From SZUA-100 sp965248135 (GTDB taxonomy: Bacteria > Pseudomonadota > Alphaproteobacteria > Rhizobiales > Rhizobiaceae): a stretch of DNA of 64,000 nt. Below are positions 27,643 to 36,211 of this stretch, piece after piece; the first letter of the stretch is position 1; every line of letters begins with the position of its first letter. The notes under the pieces were generated by a model. It worked only from the letters and a program-made list of their open reading frames with translations, did not search any database and was not told where the DNA came from. Where the stretch lies: the NCBI GenBank assembly GCA_965248135.1, contig CBDFIN010000009.1:251611-315610 (forward strand). Direction: 5' to 3'. Both the position numbers and the translations under genes were made by a program.

Positions 27643-28137
27643 TTACTCATGCACCCCCGCTTCACCGGAGTGCAAAGTTTCACTTCCCCAGACAAACCGG
27701 CCGAACTGAAGCGCCATCAGACTGAAGCAAATGGGCATTGAACCCAGCAACAGCCATTTCGGCATATCGAGCGAACGCATGTCGGCATCGCCATAGTTGT
27801 AGGCCTTCAAGGTGTTTGCGCCGCTGTACCAGACCAGGAACAGGCATATTATTATGCAAACCACAGATACGGTCCGCGAAAACGCAGCCGACATATTTTT
27901 AGGTAAAAACGCGGTCAGCATTTCGATGTATACGTGGCCACGGATACGCACTAACCAGGGTGAAGCACACATGGCAATGTATAAAAGCCCATACTCTGAA
28001 AACGTAAAAATGTGAGACGAACCCGAGTATCCAAAGGAGCGCAGCGTCGCCTGGATAACAATGGCAAACATGATCGCCACCAGATAAACACCAGCAAAAA
28101 TCGCCAGAGCATTACATATTTTGTCGAGCAGTCGCAT
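27643..28137 (-). CDS. TRAP transporter small permease (DctQ family)
   Basis: A 164-residue membrane protein with four predicted helices and the DctQ pattern FTFSEYGLLYIAMCASPWLVRIRGHVYIEML. It forms the membrane unit with DctM. The start ATG 28137 lies 81 bp downstream of the binding-protein gene. Confidence 0.9.
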   Translation of the reverse strand: MRLLDKICNALAIFAGVYLVAIMFAIVIQATLRSFGYSGSSHIFTFSEYGLLYIAMCASPWLVRIRGHVYIEMLTAFLPKNMSAAFSRTVSVVCIIICLFLVWYSGANTLKAYNYGDADMRSLDMPKWLLLGSMPICFSLMALQFGRFVWGSETLHSGEAGVHE

Positions 28138-28218
28138 TTAAAAAGCCTGTCGCCGCAAACATCCCGGCGCACTGGTCCAACAATGCGCCGGGAATTGTCT
28201 TTTCAAATGATGATCAAG

Positions 28219-29241
28219 TTATTCGTTATAGTACAGCTTACGCAGTTTTGCGTAGTTTTCGGTGCTGCCCATTTCCTTCAGCCTGCTTTCCATGCGGCTC
28301 CACGCCGCATCATCGGCAAGCTTTAGATATTTGGCTGCTCCTTCGTCACTCATCTGGACAAATTCCATGCCACCAGCTTTGAGTTTCTCAGCATCCGAAA
28401 CCACGTCTTTTTGACGATCATTATAGGATTTTTGCTCCCATTCGATCACCACGTCCTGAATCAGCTTCTGTGACTCAGCCGACAATGCGTTCCAGGAATC
28501 CTTGTTGAAAATCACCCCAATGTCGGTGTTATAAAATTGCGGGTCAATGCGATATTTCATGAACTTGTCCCACTTGAGATCAATCAATCCGATCGACGTC
28601 CAGGCTGCCGCATCGACAACACCCTTCTCAAGAGCTGAATAAACCTCTGTAGCCTTCATGGAGGAGGTGGTCGCGTTCAATGCTTCAAAAAAGGCGTGAT
28701 AAATCGGGTTGTCGCGTAACTTGACACCGGTAAGGTCAATTACACCGTCTGCGCCCATCTTGAATGGTTTGGTGTTGTAGATATGAAACTGTACACCGCC
28801 ATCGATCCAGCCCAGATGTTTGGCATTGAACCGTTGCTGGTGAGCTGCGTCCATCACGGCTGCTCCACCATTTGCGCGGGCTTCCATCGGGGTGACACGA
28901 GCCGCAACCATTGCATCGATTTCAGGCACCGAGGCACCGTAGAAACTGCCCGGTGTATGAACCATGTCAACCACACCATCACGCAACGCTGCCGGTTGTT
29001 GGAACATGCCAATAGCTTCCGGTCCACCCTTTACTTCGATCTCAACGATACCTTTGCCGCGCTGATTGATGTCTTCAACCATGGCAAGAAAGGTCTTTGT
29101 GTAGACCAGAAAACCTGGAAACGCGTGGACCGCAGTGACTTTGTCGGCGGCAAATGTTGAAGAGGTCGCCAGCAGCATTGAAAATGCCCCTGCGGTTGCC
29201 GCTCCCAATAGCCTGGCAGCATAGGCTTTTACAAAGTTCAT
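28219..29241 (-). CDS. TRAP transporter substrate-binding protein (DctP family)
   Basis: The 340-residue periplasmic protein has a signal peptide (AGAFSMLLATSSTFAADK) and the TRAP-SBP features GGPEAIGMFQQPAALRDGVVDMVHTPGSFY, GVKLRDNPIYHAFFEALNAT (the Arg that usually binds a carboxylate) and ALEKGVVDAAAWTSIG. This suggests an organic-acid ligand. ATG 29241 has a perfect GGAAGGAA 5 bp upstream; an in-frame ATG at 29262 would place that site inside the gene. Ligand identity is unknown but should be the substrate or a product of the adjacent pathway. Confidence 0.92.
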   Translation of the reverse strand: MNFVKAYAARLLGAATAGAFSMLLATSSTFAADKVTAVHAFPGFLVYTKTFLAMVEDINQRGKGIVEIEVKGGPEAIGMFQQPAALRDGVVDMVHTPGSFYGASVPEIDAMVAARVTPMEARANGGAAVMDAAHQQRFNAKHLGWIDGGVQFHIYNTKPFKMGADGVIDLTGVKLRDNPIYHAFFEALNATTSSMKATEVYSALEKGVVDAAAWTSIGLIDLKWDKFMKYRIDPQFYNTDIGVIFNKDSWNALSAESQKLIQDVVIEWEQKSYNDRQKDVVSDAEKLKAGGMEFVQMSDEGAAKYLKLADDAAWSRMESRLKEMGSTENYAKLRKLYYNE

Positions 29242-29314
29242 TGATATTCCTTCCTGTTGCATTCACTTTTGGTCAATTAACTGAAGTTGGAACCGGCAAT
29301 ATCACCGGCTCAAT

Positions 29315-30430
29315 TCAGGCTAGCTGACTCATGAATTTTTCTATTGTGGAAATCAGTCTATCATTGTGTTCGGTTATTGAAAGGCAAAATCGACAAAAGT
29401 GTTCGAGGCCCGTCTCACGCGTGCGGTTGATTATAAAACCACCTTCATCGAAAAGATATTCCACAAGCGCTTCAACCTCTTTAGCACCCTTGCCGTCAAT
29501 TGTTGCAAGCAAGAAGTTGGCTTCGCTGGGTAGCGTGGAAATACCAAGCCCGGCAAGGGCATTGGCCACCCTGTCTCTTTCGCGTACGATTTCACTGACG
29601 CGCTGTGTGATAATTTTCATGTCTTGCAATGCAGCTATTGCTGCAGCCTGGGCCATCGCATTGACCGTTCCCATGCCGCGGGCAGCGTAAAGCCCGCCAA
29701 TCATCGACGCTGGTGCATTGCACCAGCCGACACGCAGCCCTGCCAGACCAAACGCCTTCGAAAACGTGCGGGTAACCAAGACATTTTCGTGGCATTCCAC
29801 TAACGCGTGAACCTTGGCACAATAGTCCAGTCCCTGGAACTCGCCATAGGCCAAATCGATTACGATTGCGATCGAGGAAGGTATGCGTTCCACCAGCGCG
29901 CAAATCTGTAAAGCAGATATCGCAGTGCCCGTCGGATTGTTCGGATTAGCCAGAAAAATAAGCCTGGTGTGTGGTGAAATGGCAGATAACAGCTTGTCCG
30001 GTTCGGTGGTGAAATCGGTTTCATCTGCCTTGAGGAGCCGCGCATTCATCCGATTTGCCGTTAGCACGAACTGAATGTAGCCGTATTGAGAAATCAGTAT
30101 TTCATCGTCTGATCGAATGAAGTTCCTGGCAATAACATCAAGCAGTTCCTCGGAGCCATTGCCGCAAATAATTTGTTCGGGATCGAGGCCATATGTTTTG
30201 CCAATTAACTGCCGCAGATCATCATTACGGGGACTGCCATAGTAATTTATCCGGGCTTTGGTGTTGTCAATCGCATCACCAATGCGTGGTGTCGGGCCGT
30301 AGGGAAGCTCATTATACCCAAGGTTGATAATGGGCAGCCCCCGCGGGTGCGGACGCGCGATCCGGCCCCTCAAATTCATTGGCGTGAGGTAGCTTTTGGG
30401 CCGGGTCAAATCAGAGGAAGAATGATGCAT
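29315..30430 (-). CDS. PLP aminotransferase (class I/II, histidinol-phosphate aminotransferase-like)
   Basis: The 371-residue protein has the fold-type I motifs NEELPYG-like INLGYNELPYGPTP, the CGNGSEELLDVIA cofactor loop, FLANPNNPTGTA, VIDLAYGEFQG and the PLP lysine in TRTFSKAFGLAGLRVGW. The overall look is HisC-like, but its place in the catabolic operon argues for transamination of a pathway intermediate rather than histidine synthesis. Start ATG 30430 has no clear ribosome-binding site; ATG 30379 is an alternative. There is a 122-bp gap to the dehydrogenase gene upstream. Confidence 0.85.
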   Translation of the reverse strand: MHHSSSDLTRPKSYLTPMNLRGRIARPHPRGLPIINLGYNELPYGPTPRIGDAIDNTKARINYYGSPRNDDLRQLIGKTYGLDPEQIICGNGSEELLDVIARNFIRSDDEILISQYGYIQFVLTANRMNARLLKADETDFTTEPDKLLSAISPHTRLIFLANPNNPTGTAISALQICALVERIPSSIAIVIDLAYGEFQGLDYCAKVHALVECHENVLVTRTFSKAFGLAGLRVGWCNAPASMIGGLYAARGMGTVNAMAQAAAIAALQDMKIITQRVSEIVRERDRVANALAGLGISTLPSEANFLLATIDGKGAKEVEALVEYLFDEGGFIINRTRETGLEHFCRFCLSITEHNDRLISTIEKFMSQLA

Positions 30431-30552
30431 CTGCGGTCACATTTTGCCAGCGAAGTCGCACTTCAACATCCACAATGATGTCGAAAGCTTGGGCGATTTT
30501 CAATTTCCACAATCCAAATGGCACAGAAGCCAAAAGATCATCGCTTTTAACT

Positions 30553-31542
30553 TTAGTCAAGCACCGGTGGTCGAACCAGCCCATTGTGCTGTAGAATTTT
30601 CAGGAATTCTGACAATCTTTGCTCGCGATATGCCGCAACATCGACCTTTGAATAGTCAAAAAATCCATTGCCAGAACGCAGGCCGATGCGATTATTTTCC
30701 ATATTGTCTTTGACAATCCCGGGGGCTTCGAACCGGTCACTGTCCATTGCTTTGCTCATATATTGGCTGGCATAGTACAAGATATCTCCGCCGCCCCAGT
30801 CGATGAATTCGAGCATGCCCAGCACGGCAAACCGCAGACCAAAACCATACTTGATCGCCTTATCCACATCTTCTGCAGAAGCCACGCCATCTTCGACCAG
30901 TCTGGCAGCCTCATTCATCGCCAGCGCCTGAATTCTGGGCACGATATATCCGGGCGAGGCCTTGCAGACGACCGGCACCTTGCCAATAGTTTCCAAAAAA
31001 CCGGTTAGCGTATTTGTGACATCGCTATTGGTCTGCGGCGTGGGGCTAACCTCGACCAACGGCACCATGAATGCCGGATTGAGCCAGTGAGCGTTCAAAA
31101 ACCGATCCGGCGATTGGGTGAATTCGGCAAGATCGGTAGACAGAATGGTTGATGTGGTGGAGGCCAGAATTGCGGTGTCTTTGGCATGGTGGTCAAACAG
31201 GCTGAATGCCTCGGACTTTGCCTTCAAAACCTCCGGCACGCCTTCAAACACAATTGAAGCGTCGGCTAACGCTTCTGGCGCATTGTGAAGGGCAAAGACT
31301 GTTACCCTGCCAACAATGTGAGCAATGGCGTCTGGGTCAAATGCACCAAGTTGCGCAAGCGATGTCAGGGTCGCTTTGACTTCTAAGATCGTGTCGGTGT
31401 GGAATTTCTCGAATTCCTCGCTGGTGCGTTGCTTGGCATCCAGCAGTCTAATTTGGTGACCGCCATATGCTACCGCGTGGGCAATACCCCTGCCCATGCG
31501 GCCTGCACCAATGCAGGCAATTATCTGTCTGTCGAAAGTCAC
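30553..31542 (-). CDS. 3-hydroxyacyl-CoA dehydrogenase-family protein
   Basis: A 329-residue NAD(P)-dependent dehydrogenase with the N-terminal Rossmann motif CIGAGRMGRGIAHAVAYGG, catalytic His in NAHWLNPAFMVPLVEV, and a C-terminal helical domain with CKASPGYIVPRIQALAMNEA and a GNGFFDYS end. Enzymes of this family oxidise 3-hydroxyacyl-CoAs, L-carnitine or L-gulonate; the short size and 3-hydroxyacid signature fit an oxidised 3-hydroxy acid or thioester. The gene overlaps its upstream neighbour by 4 bp. Confidence 0.86.
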   Translation of the reverse strand: MTFDRQIIACIGAGRMGRGIAHAVAYGGHQIRLLDAKQRTSEEFEKFHTDTILEVKATLTSLAQLGAFDPDAIAHIVGRVTVFALHNAPEALADASIVFEGVPEVLKAKSEAFSLFDHHAKDTAILASTTSTILSTDLAEFTQSPDRFLNAHWLNPAFMVPLVEVSPTPQTNSDVTNTLTGFLETIGKVPVVCKASPGYIVPRIQALAMNEAARLVEDGVASAEDVDKAIKYGFGLRFAVLGMLEFIDWGGGDILYYASQYMSKAMDSDRFEAPGIVKDNMENNRIGLRSGNGFFDYSKVDVAAYREQRLSEFLKILQHNGLVRPPVLD

Positions 31543-32615
31543 AGGCCCGCTCCGAGCATTTTGTGAACTTCGTCAACCGATAATTCGCCAAGCCCCATTG
31601 CAGCCAGGGTGCGTGGCGAGGCGGAAAAATCTATGCCGGATGCAGCCCCGGCCACATTGAGCAATCCCCTGGCAACTGGACAAGGCACGGCCACCCAGTC
31701 AGCAACGGAAACCAGGAAGGAAAGCCCCAGACCGATATCTTCGGTGATATAGCGATGTTGGCGCAGATCCAACGGCTCATGCCAATCGCCAGAATCAACC
31801 AGTTTGTCATGGGCCAGATTGCCGTACATCCAGTTGCTGGTATTGTAGTGATCGGCAAGCGGGAAATGCGGTGGTCCATATCCCAGCGCCTCGCGCACGG
31901 CAATCCGTTCTGCGTCCAGTGCGTCGTGCACATTGCGTATCGATGGCTGCGTACCTTCATTGTGGATGTCCCAGGCATCGAAATGTTCAATTGGCCCCGC
32001 ATTCATGATGATCAGCGGTGGATGAATGATCGGCCCTGCATTCATCAGCGCTGCCGACAAAGCATCGCCGCAAGGTTCGATTGCATTTGGGAATGCTGTT
32101 GAAATCACGTCGAGCGCCGGTTGTGAGCTGTCGGCAGGGAAAATACCGGTTGGCAGTCTTGAGGCACGAGTGGTTATTCGAACGGTGTGATCGTTTTGTT
32201 TTCTGGCAAGCCAGGGCAAAGTGCCCGTCTCGGCCAAAATGACCCGTGCCGTTGATCCCATGTGTCGAAACCGCCTCATCATCAAGTAGGAGCCGAACGT
32301 GCCGGGTGTCAGTAAAATAACCTGATCGTCACTGACGTAAGGCGCCAGCAAAGAAGCAATGTCCTCATGTGTGTTGGCCGGCGTCGGAACCAAAATCAAT
32401 TCTACGGCATCCATGGCGACTGCGATATCATCCGTCATTTGCGGAACGACTTTGCGCTTGCCTTGATAATCCACAATTGTCAGGCCGCCATTCCTGTTGA
32501 CGCCGGAAAAGCTATCAATTGACCTGCGCCACCACGAAACCTCATGGCCGGCTTCGATCATATCTGCAACCGCGGCGCAGGATCCGTTACCGCCACCAAG
32601 TACGGCTAGTTTCAT
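31539..32615 (-). CDS. NAD/NADP octopine/nopaline (opine) dehydrogenase-family protein
   Basis: The 358-residue protein has an N-terminal Rossmann motif KLAVLGGGNGSCAAVADM and the opine-dehydrogenase C-terminal domain with ALMNAGPIIHPPLIIMNAGPIE and DHYNTSNWMYGNL (family His/Asp region). Family members reductively condense or oxidatively cleave an amino acid and a 2-oxo acid. I chose ATG 32615, which has AGGAGA in front, over the in-frame ATG 32666. Its presence in the operon suggests an N-substituted amino acid (opine-like) in the pathway. Confidence 0.84.
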   Translation of the reverse strand: MKLAVLGGGNGSCAAVADMIEAGHEVSWWRRSIDSFSGVNRNGGLTIVDYQGKRKVVPQMTDDIAVAMDAVELILVPTPANTHEDIASLLAPYVSDDQVILLTPGTFGSYLMMRRFRHMGSTARVILAETGTLPWLARKQNDHTVRITTRASRLPTGIFPADSSQPALDVISTAFPNAIEPCGDALSAALMNAGPIIHPPLIIMNAGPIEHFDAWDIHNEGTQPSIRNVHDALDAERIAVREALGYGPPHFPLADHYNTSNWMYGNLAHDKLVDSGDWHEPLDLRQHRYITEDIGLGLSFLVSVADWVAVPCPVARGLLNVAGAASGIDFSASPRTLAAMGLGELSVDEVHKMLGAGL

Positions 32616-32631
32616 CCGATGTCTCCTGTGA

Positions 32632-33411
32632 CTAGAGGCCCTTGGGATTGGAGAGAAATTCCTCAATGATTTCGGGAGGCGCCTTCGCGTAGTCAGAAAC
32701 CCGGCTGACGCTTTGCCCGGTCAGGCGCTTGAGCTGCACCGCCATTTCGGCCATCTTGACGACGATTGGAATGCCGTTGATAACCGGCGCACCATCGATC
32801 ATGTGGTTATGAAAATTTGAGAACAGCAGCATGGGAATTCCACCACCGGGGATCAATACATCGCTGCCTGAAGCAACCAAAGGCTTGCCCTGCTGTTCAA
32901 ACGATTTTTTGACCTGCTGCGATTTTTCTTCTGAGTTGTAAGCATCGAGAATCTGTCCGGGCCTGAAGGTCATGGCATGCACACCCGTCACCCGTTCTTT
33001 CAAGCCATATTTGCCGATTTGGTGATGAAACCATGGAATGAATCGCGGATTGTTGGCGACGATGCCCAGCCTTTGTCCAAGTTGACAACAATAGAGCATC
33101 GTCGCTTCGCCCAATGCCACAATTGGAATATCAACGGTCGCCCTTGCTTCATACAATCCAGCGTCCTGAAAATGACCGACAATAAAGGCGTCGTAGCCTT
33201 CTCTTTCCGCTTGTATTGCGTTGCAGATCATCTCTCGGGCACATCGAAATTCCACCAGTGGATGGGCGTATGAATCAAACGGTGTTATGCCATTAATATC
33301 GATCGACGTATCCGGGGATGCGATGTCCTTGAGATGGCTACCCAGCATCTCCCAATAGGTTTTGCCGTTTTCATGATCGACATAGCTTTGATACCACAGT
33401 TTCATTTCCAC
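32632..33411 (-). CDS. Asp/Glu/hydantoin racemase-fold protein lacking both catalytic cysteines
   Basis: A 259-residue protein with the two-domain racemase fold. Seen strands include DAFIVGHFQDAGLYEAR and SDVLIPGGGIPMLLF. In hydantoin and Asp/Glu racemases these positions carry the two catalytic Cys (for example xACFxDPG and xLGCAGM); here they are His and Gly. Other Cys residues (CAREMIC, YCC) are elsewhere. It therefore probably does not racemise by the two-base thiol mechanism; the fold also includes maleate isomerase and arylmalonate decarboxylase. This is the first gene of the minus-strand operon (start ATG 33411). Confidence 0.8.
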   Translation of the reverse strand: MEMKLWYQSYVDHENGKTYWEMLGSHLKDIASPDTSIDINGITPFDSYAHPLVEFRCAREMICNAIQAEREGYDAFIVGHFQDAGLYEARATVDIPIVALGEATMLYCCQLGQRLGIVANNPRFIPWFHHQIGKYGLKERVTGVHAMTFRPGQILDAYNSEEKSQQVKKSFEQQGKPLVASGSDVLIPGGGIPMLLFSNFHNHMIDGAPVINGIPIVVKMAEMAVQLKRLTGQSVSRVSDYAKAPPEIIEEFLSNPKGL

Positions 33412-33554
33412 CCCGACCGTTCAGATTTCGATAGAAAACAAGTTACATAGCATGGTCGAAATAACCAGCGGCATTATTTCGGTTTCTCCCGCATCGGGTC
33501 AACTTGCAATGAACCGGATTTAGCCTGTTTGGTGGCAATCCCAACTGCTCATAT
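33412..33554. other. Promoter region of the catabolic operon
   Basis: The ~140 bp directly upstream of the first operon gene should hold its promoter. I see no clear -35/-10 pair and no regulator gene adjacent, which is unusual for a catabolic operon. Confidence 0.35.
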
Positions 33555-33582
33555 AGCTGGACACCTTTAGCTGGACACCTTC
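33555..33582 (+). repeat. Tandem 14-bp direct repeat (AGCTGGACACCTTY x2)
   Basis: AGCTGGACACCTTT at 33555-33568 is followed without spacer by AGCTGGACACCTTC at 33569-33582. It sits ~150 bp upstream of the racemase-fold gene, next to a copy of the TATAGCATGA-type repeat. It could be a pair of regulator sites or simple slippage. Confidence 0.7.
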
Positions 33583-33720
33583 AAAATGATTCAATCCATA
33601 CTCTCTTCGCTCACGGCGGGCGTTGCCCGGGCCTGCGCCAGGGCGGCGCGAAGGCGCCGGTCACTGTGCGCTCCTGATGAGCCATGATCACTTTAAGGTA
33701 ATCATGTCATGCTGGAATAG
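33583..33720 (+). repeat. MITE-like GC-rich-core repeat, copy 1 (diverged)
   Basis: Shares with 45725-45874 and 47363-47514 the order: AATxxxATTxTCT(C/T)CGCTCAC, a GCCCGGGCC core, GGCGCxxxGCGCCGGTC, CGCTC(C)TGATGAGCCATGATCA and a TCATGCT end. This copy lacks the clean TATAGCATGA left end and is the most diverged. Confidence 0.7.
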
Positions 33721-33820
33721 CATTGTGGGAAGTCATAGTTAAATATAGCTTTATAGTTTAACGACTTAAACATGATTCCATCATTAGTTTTTTGTTCGTG
33801 GCCGTGCGGCTCTTTTCAAT
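33721..33820. other. Intergenic remainder before nnr
   Basis: About 100 bp downstream of the nnr stop and beyond the repeat. AT-rich; no gene or clear terminator seen. Confidence 0.35.
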
Positions 33821-35317
33821 TCAAAGTGCTGTGGTTTGTTGCCTGGCAAACATTGCGGCAAGAGACTGGCGCAAGGCCTGATCAAGATCGCTGGAGACCA
33901 GGGGAGGGCCGAACCTGTTCGCCGCATCGCCGTGAAGCCATACTGCGGCTGCGGCAGCCTCGAATGCGGCCATGCCCTGGGCCAGAAATCCACCAATGAT
34001 GCCCGACAGTACGTCGCCGCTGCCTGCGGTCGCAAGCCATGGCGGGGCATTTTGCGCCACACAGGCACGTCCATCAGGGGCGGCAACCACCGTATCGGCC
34101 CCCTTCAACACGATCGTTGCGCCCGCTATTTTGGCTGCCAGTTTTGCCTGACTTATCTTTGACTGAATATCGATTTGGCCAGGAAATAACTTGGCGAACT
34201 CTCCCTCGTGCGGTGTCAGCACCGTGGTGCTGGCCGAAGCAGCGAGCGCCGAAAAGAGCACCTCTTGCTTGCCTTTGAAGGCTGTCAACGCACCGGCATC
34301 GATAACCAAAGAACGCTCTTTTTTCAGCGCCGCCAGCACCAGGGCGCGGGTCTGGCTTCCCGGCGCCAAGCCAGGGCCCACGACAACGCAATTGAACCGT
34401 TTGTCGTCCAGTAGTGATGTCAGTTCAGCCGCGGATTTCATCTCGTATTGCATGATCGATGTCAACTGTGCAGCATTGGCCGCAATTGTATCATGAGAGC
34501 CAGCGATAGTGACAAGTCCGGCACCGCAGCGCAGGGCACCCGCGGCGGCAAGCCTGGCAGCGCCCGACATCACCAGCGGCCCTGACACGACAACAACATG
34601 ACCACGCGAATATTTGTGACCCTCAATTGCATATCGGGGAAGGGCTGGCAGCCATAGCTCCGGCTGGTTAATCCACGCCTCAAAACCGGTTTTGGCGATG
34701 GTGTCGGCGAGAATGCCGATTTGACTGAGATAGGTTTTGCCACAAAGCGTTCTACCTGGCAGGAGCACATGCCCGGGTTTCTTTCTGAAGAATGTGACCG
34801 AGGCCGAGGCCTTGATCGCCACACCGCGTATCTGCCCGGTGGCGCCATCAACCCCGCTTGGCAGATCAATGGCAATGACCGGGCGCTGGCTTGTGTTGAC
34901 GGCGGTGATCATATTGGCAATCGTGCCAGTAATATCCCGGTCGAGCCCGGCGCCGAACAAGGCATCAATTATCAGCTCATAGTGGTCGGGGTCCGGGTTG
35001 TCGACGGTGATGATTTCATCTGGCATTGCTCGTTGTGCGCTCGCCGCATCACCGTTGAGCCGGTTAAAATCTGACGCGCACCAGAGCTTTACCCGCAGGC
35101 CGGATAGCAACAATATTCTGGCCGCAACGAAGCCATCTCCCGCGTTATTGCCGGTGCCGCATAGCACCAATACAGATTGGACTGCAGGAAATTTTCTGCG
35201 AATAATTGTAGCAACAGCGCTGCCAGCGGTTTCCATCAATTCAATGCCCGGCACGCCCGATTCTATCGTCAGCTTATCGGCCTGATCCATTTGCAAAGGG
35301 GTGAGTAGTTCATCCAT
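33821..35317 (-). CDS. nnr: Bifunctional NAD(P)H-hydrate epimerase / ADP-dependent NAD(P)H-hydrate dehydratase
   Basis: The 498-residue enzyme repairs hydrated NADH/NADPH. The N-terminal epimerase domain shows MQADKL-type MDQADKLTIESG and CGTGNNAGDGFVAARIL; the C-terminal ribokinase-like dehydratase domain shows LTPHEGEFAKLFPG and ATAGSGDVLSGIIGGFLAQG. Both halves look intact and total length is typical. I chose ATG 35317, which gives the family MxELLTPxxM start, over TTG at 35353. In Alphaproteobacteria it often lies beside glnK/glnA, not here. Confidence 0.94.
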   Translation of the reverse strand: MDELLTPLQMDQADKLTIESGVPGIELMETAGSAVATIIRRKFPAVQSVLVLCGTGNNAGDGFVAARILLLSGLRVKLWCASDFNRLNGDAASAQRAMPDEIITVDNPDPDHYELIIDALFGAGLDRDITGTIANMITAVNTSQRPVIAIDLPSGVDGATGQIRGVAIKASASVTFFRKKPGHVLLPGRTLCGKTYLSQIGILADTIAKTGFEAWINQPELWLPALPRYAIEGHKYSRGHVVVVSGPLVMSGAARLAAAGALRCGAGLVTIAGSHDTIAANAAQLTSIMQYEMKSAAELTSLLDDKRFNCVVVGPGLAPGSQTRALVLAALKKERSLVIDAGALTAFKGKQEVLFSALAASASTTVLTPHEGEFAKLFPGQIDIQSKISQAKLAAKIAGATIVLKGADTVVAAPDGRACVAQNAPPWLATAGSGDVLSGIIGGFLAQGMAAFEAAAAAVWLHGDAANRFGPPLVSSDLDQALRQSLAAMFARQQTTAL

Positions 35318-35420
35318 GCTCAAGCTTTTTTGACTGCAAGTGGTGTTTTTCAAATTATTAATAGCTACATATAGCTTCAGCTATTATCTGTTCGGCAACG
35401 TACATTGCAATTGCGGTATA

Positions 35421-36137
35421 TCAAGCATCGCAAAGGGTACTTATATTCTCACCATTGGCGATGTGGCGCAAGGTCTGCTCATTCAGAATGTGAACGCGAT
35501 CATTGTCGTCACAGGTGATCAGTTGCAGTTCCCTTAACCTGGCGAAGGCCCTTGAAAGAGTTTCGGGGCGAAGACCCATATAATCCACGATGTCTATTCG
35601 CTTTAGCAGCAGGTCGATTGTGCCATCAGCGTCAACTTTCAGCCTGTCCTGGCATTCGAAGATAAATGATGCCAGCTTCTCAAGCGACGACTTTCTCGCC
35701 ACGTCGGCACAATGGCGGCTAGTGAAGGCATCATGGCGCAGATGATTTGCTTTTAGCAGCGCACGAAATTCTCCGTCCTTTTGCAGCAGATTGTCAAATT
35801 CTTCAGCCTTCAACAGATTGACCTTGACCGGAGAAAGGCAAATCAACGCACCGGCTCCCGATATTGTATGCCTGAAATCAAACACATCGCCGGCTATGAA
35901 TATTGTTGATATGGATCGTCGACCGTCATTGAGAAGGTGTTGCCTCCCGACCACCCCCCTAGACAGTACGACGATGGAGCGATGGGCAAGAAAATCGCCA
36001 GCCAGCAGCGCACCAGTGTCAAACGAGCGGCAAGGGGAGGTTTTTAGTGACTTGCAGGCTGCATAAATCAAGGCATTGGCGCCAGACAAACCGTCGGTTT
36101 CTCCCGGAATATGATGACCAACATCGGTGGCCAGCAT
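35421..36137 (-). CDS. Crp/Fnr-family transcriptional regulator (FNR/FixK type)
   Basis: A 238-residue regulator with an N-terminal cyclic-nucleotide-binding-like beta-barrel (IFIAGDVFDFRH...GALICLSPVKV), a dimer helix and a C-terminal HTH IDIVDYMGLRPETLSRAFARLRELQLI. The recognition helix carries E-x-x-S-R (ETLSR), the residue set that reads TTGAT half-sites in FNR. Two Cys (CKSLKTSPC) lie near the N-terminus, but the classical four-Cys FeS pattern is not seen. I chose ATG 36137 because GGAGA precedes it and a perfect FNR box lies about 67 bp upstream; the longer in-frame start at 36275 would put that box inside the gene. Confidence 0.85.
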   Translation of the reverse strand: MLATDVGHHIPGETDGLSGANALIYAACKSLKTSPCRSFDTGALLAGDFLAHRSIVVLSRGVVGRQHLLNDGRRSISTIFIAGDVFDFRHTISGAGALICLSPVKVNLLKAEEFDNLLQKDGEFRALLKANHLRHDAFTSRHCADVARKSSLEKLASFIFECQDRLKVDADGTIDLLLKRIDIVDYMGLRPETLSRAFARLRELQLITCDDNDRVHILNEQTLRHIANGENISTLCDA

Positions 36138-36197
36138 CAACGTCTCCAATCTTTCAATTTTTGCAAAAGCATTATTTATGCAATCGCCAGGTTCGCC

Positions 36198-36211
36198 TTG
36201 ATCAAGATCAA
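36198..36211 (-). promoter_or_regulatory. Perfect FNR/FixK box (TTGAT-N4-ATCAA)
   Basis: TTGATCAAGATCAA is a full-consensus 14-bp FNR site, centred about 67 bp upstream of the preferred regulator start at 36137. It suggests autoregulation by oxygen or NO-responsive members of the family. Confidence 0.6.
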
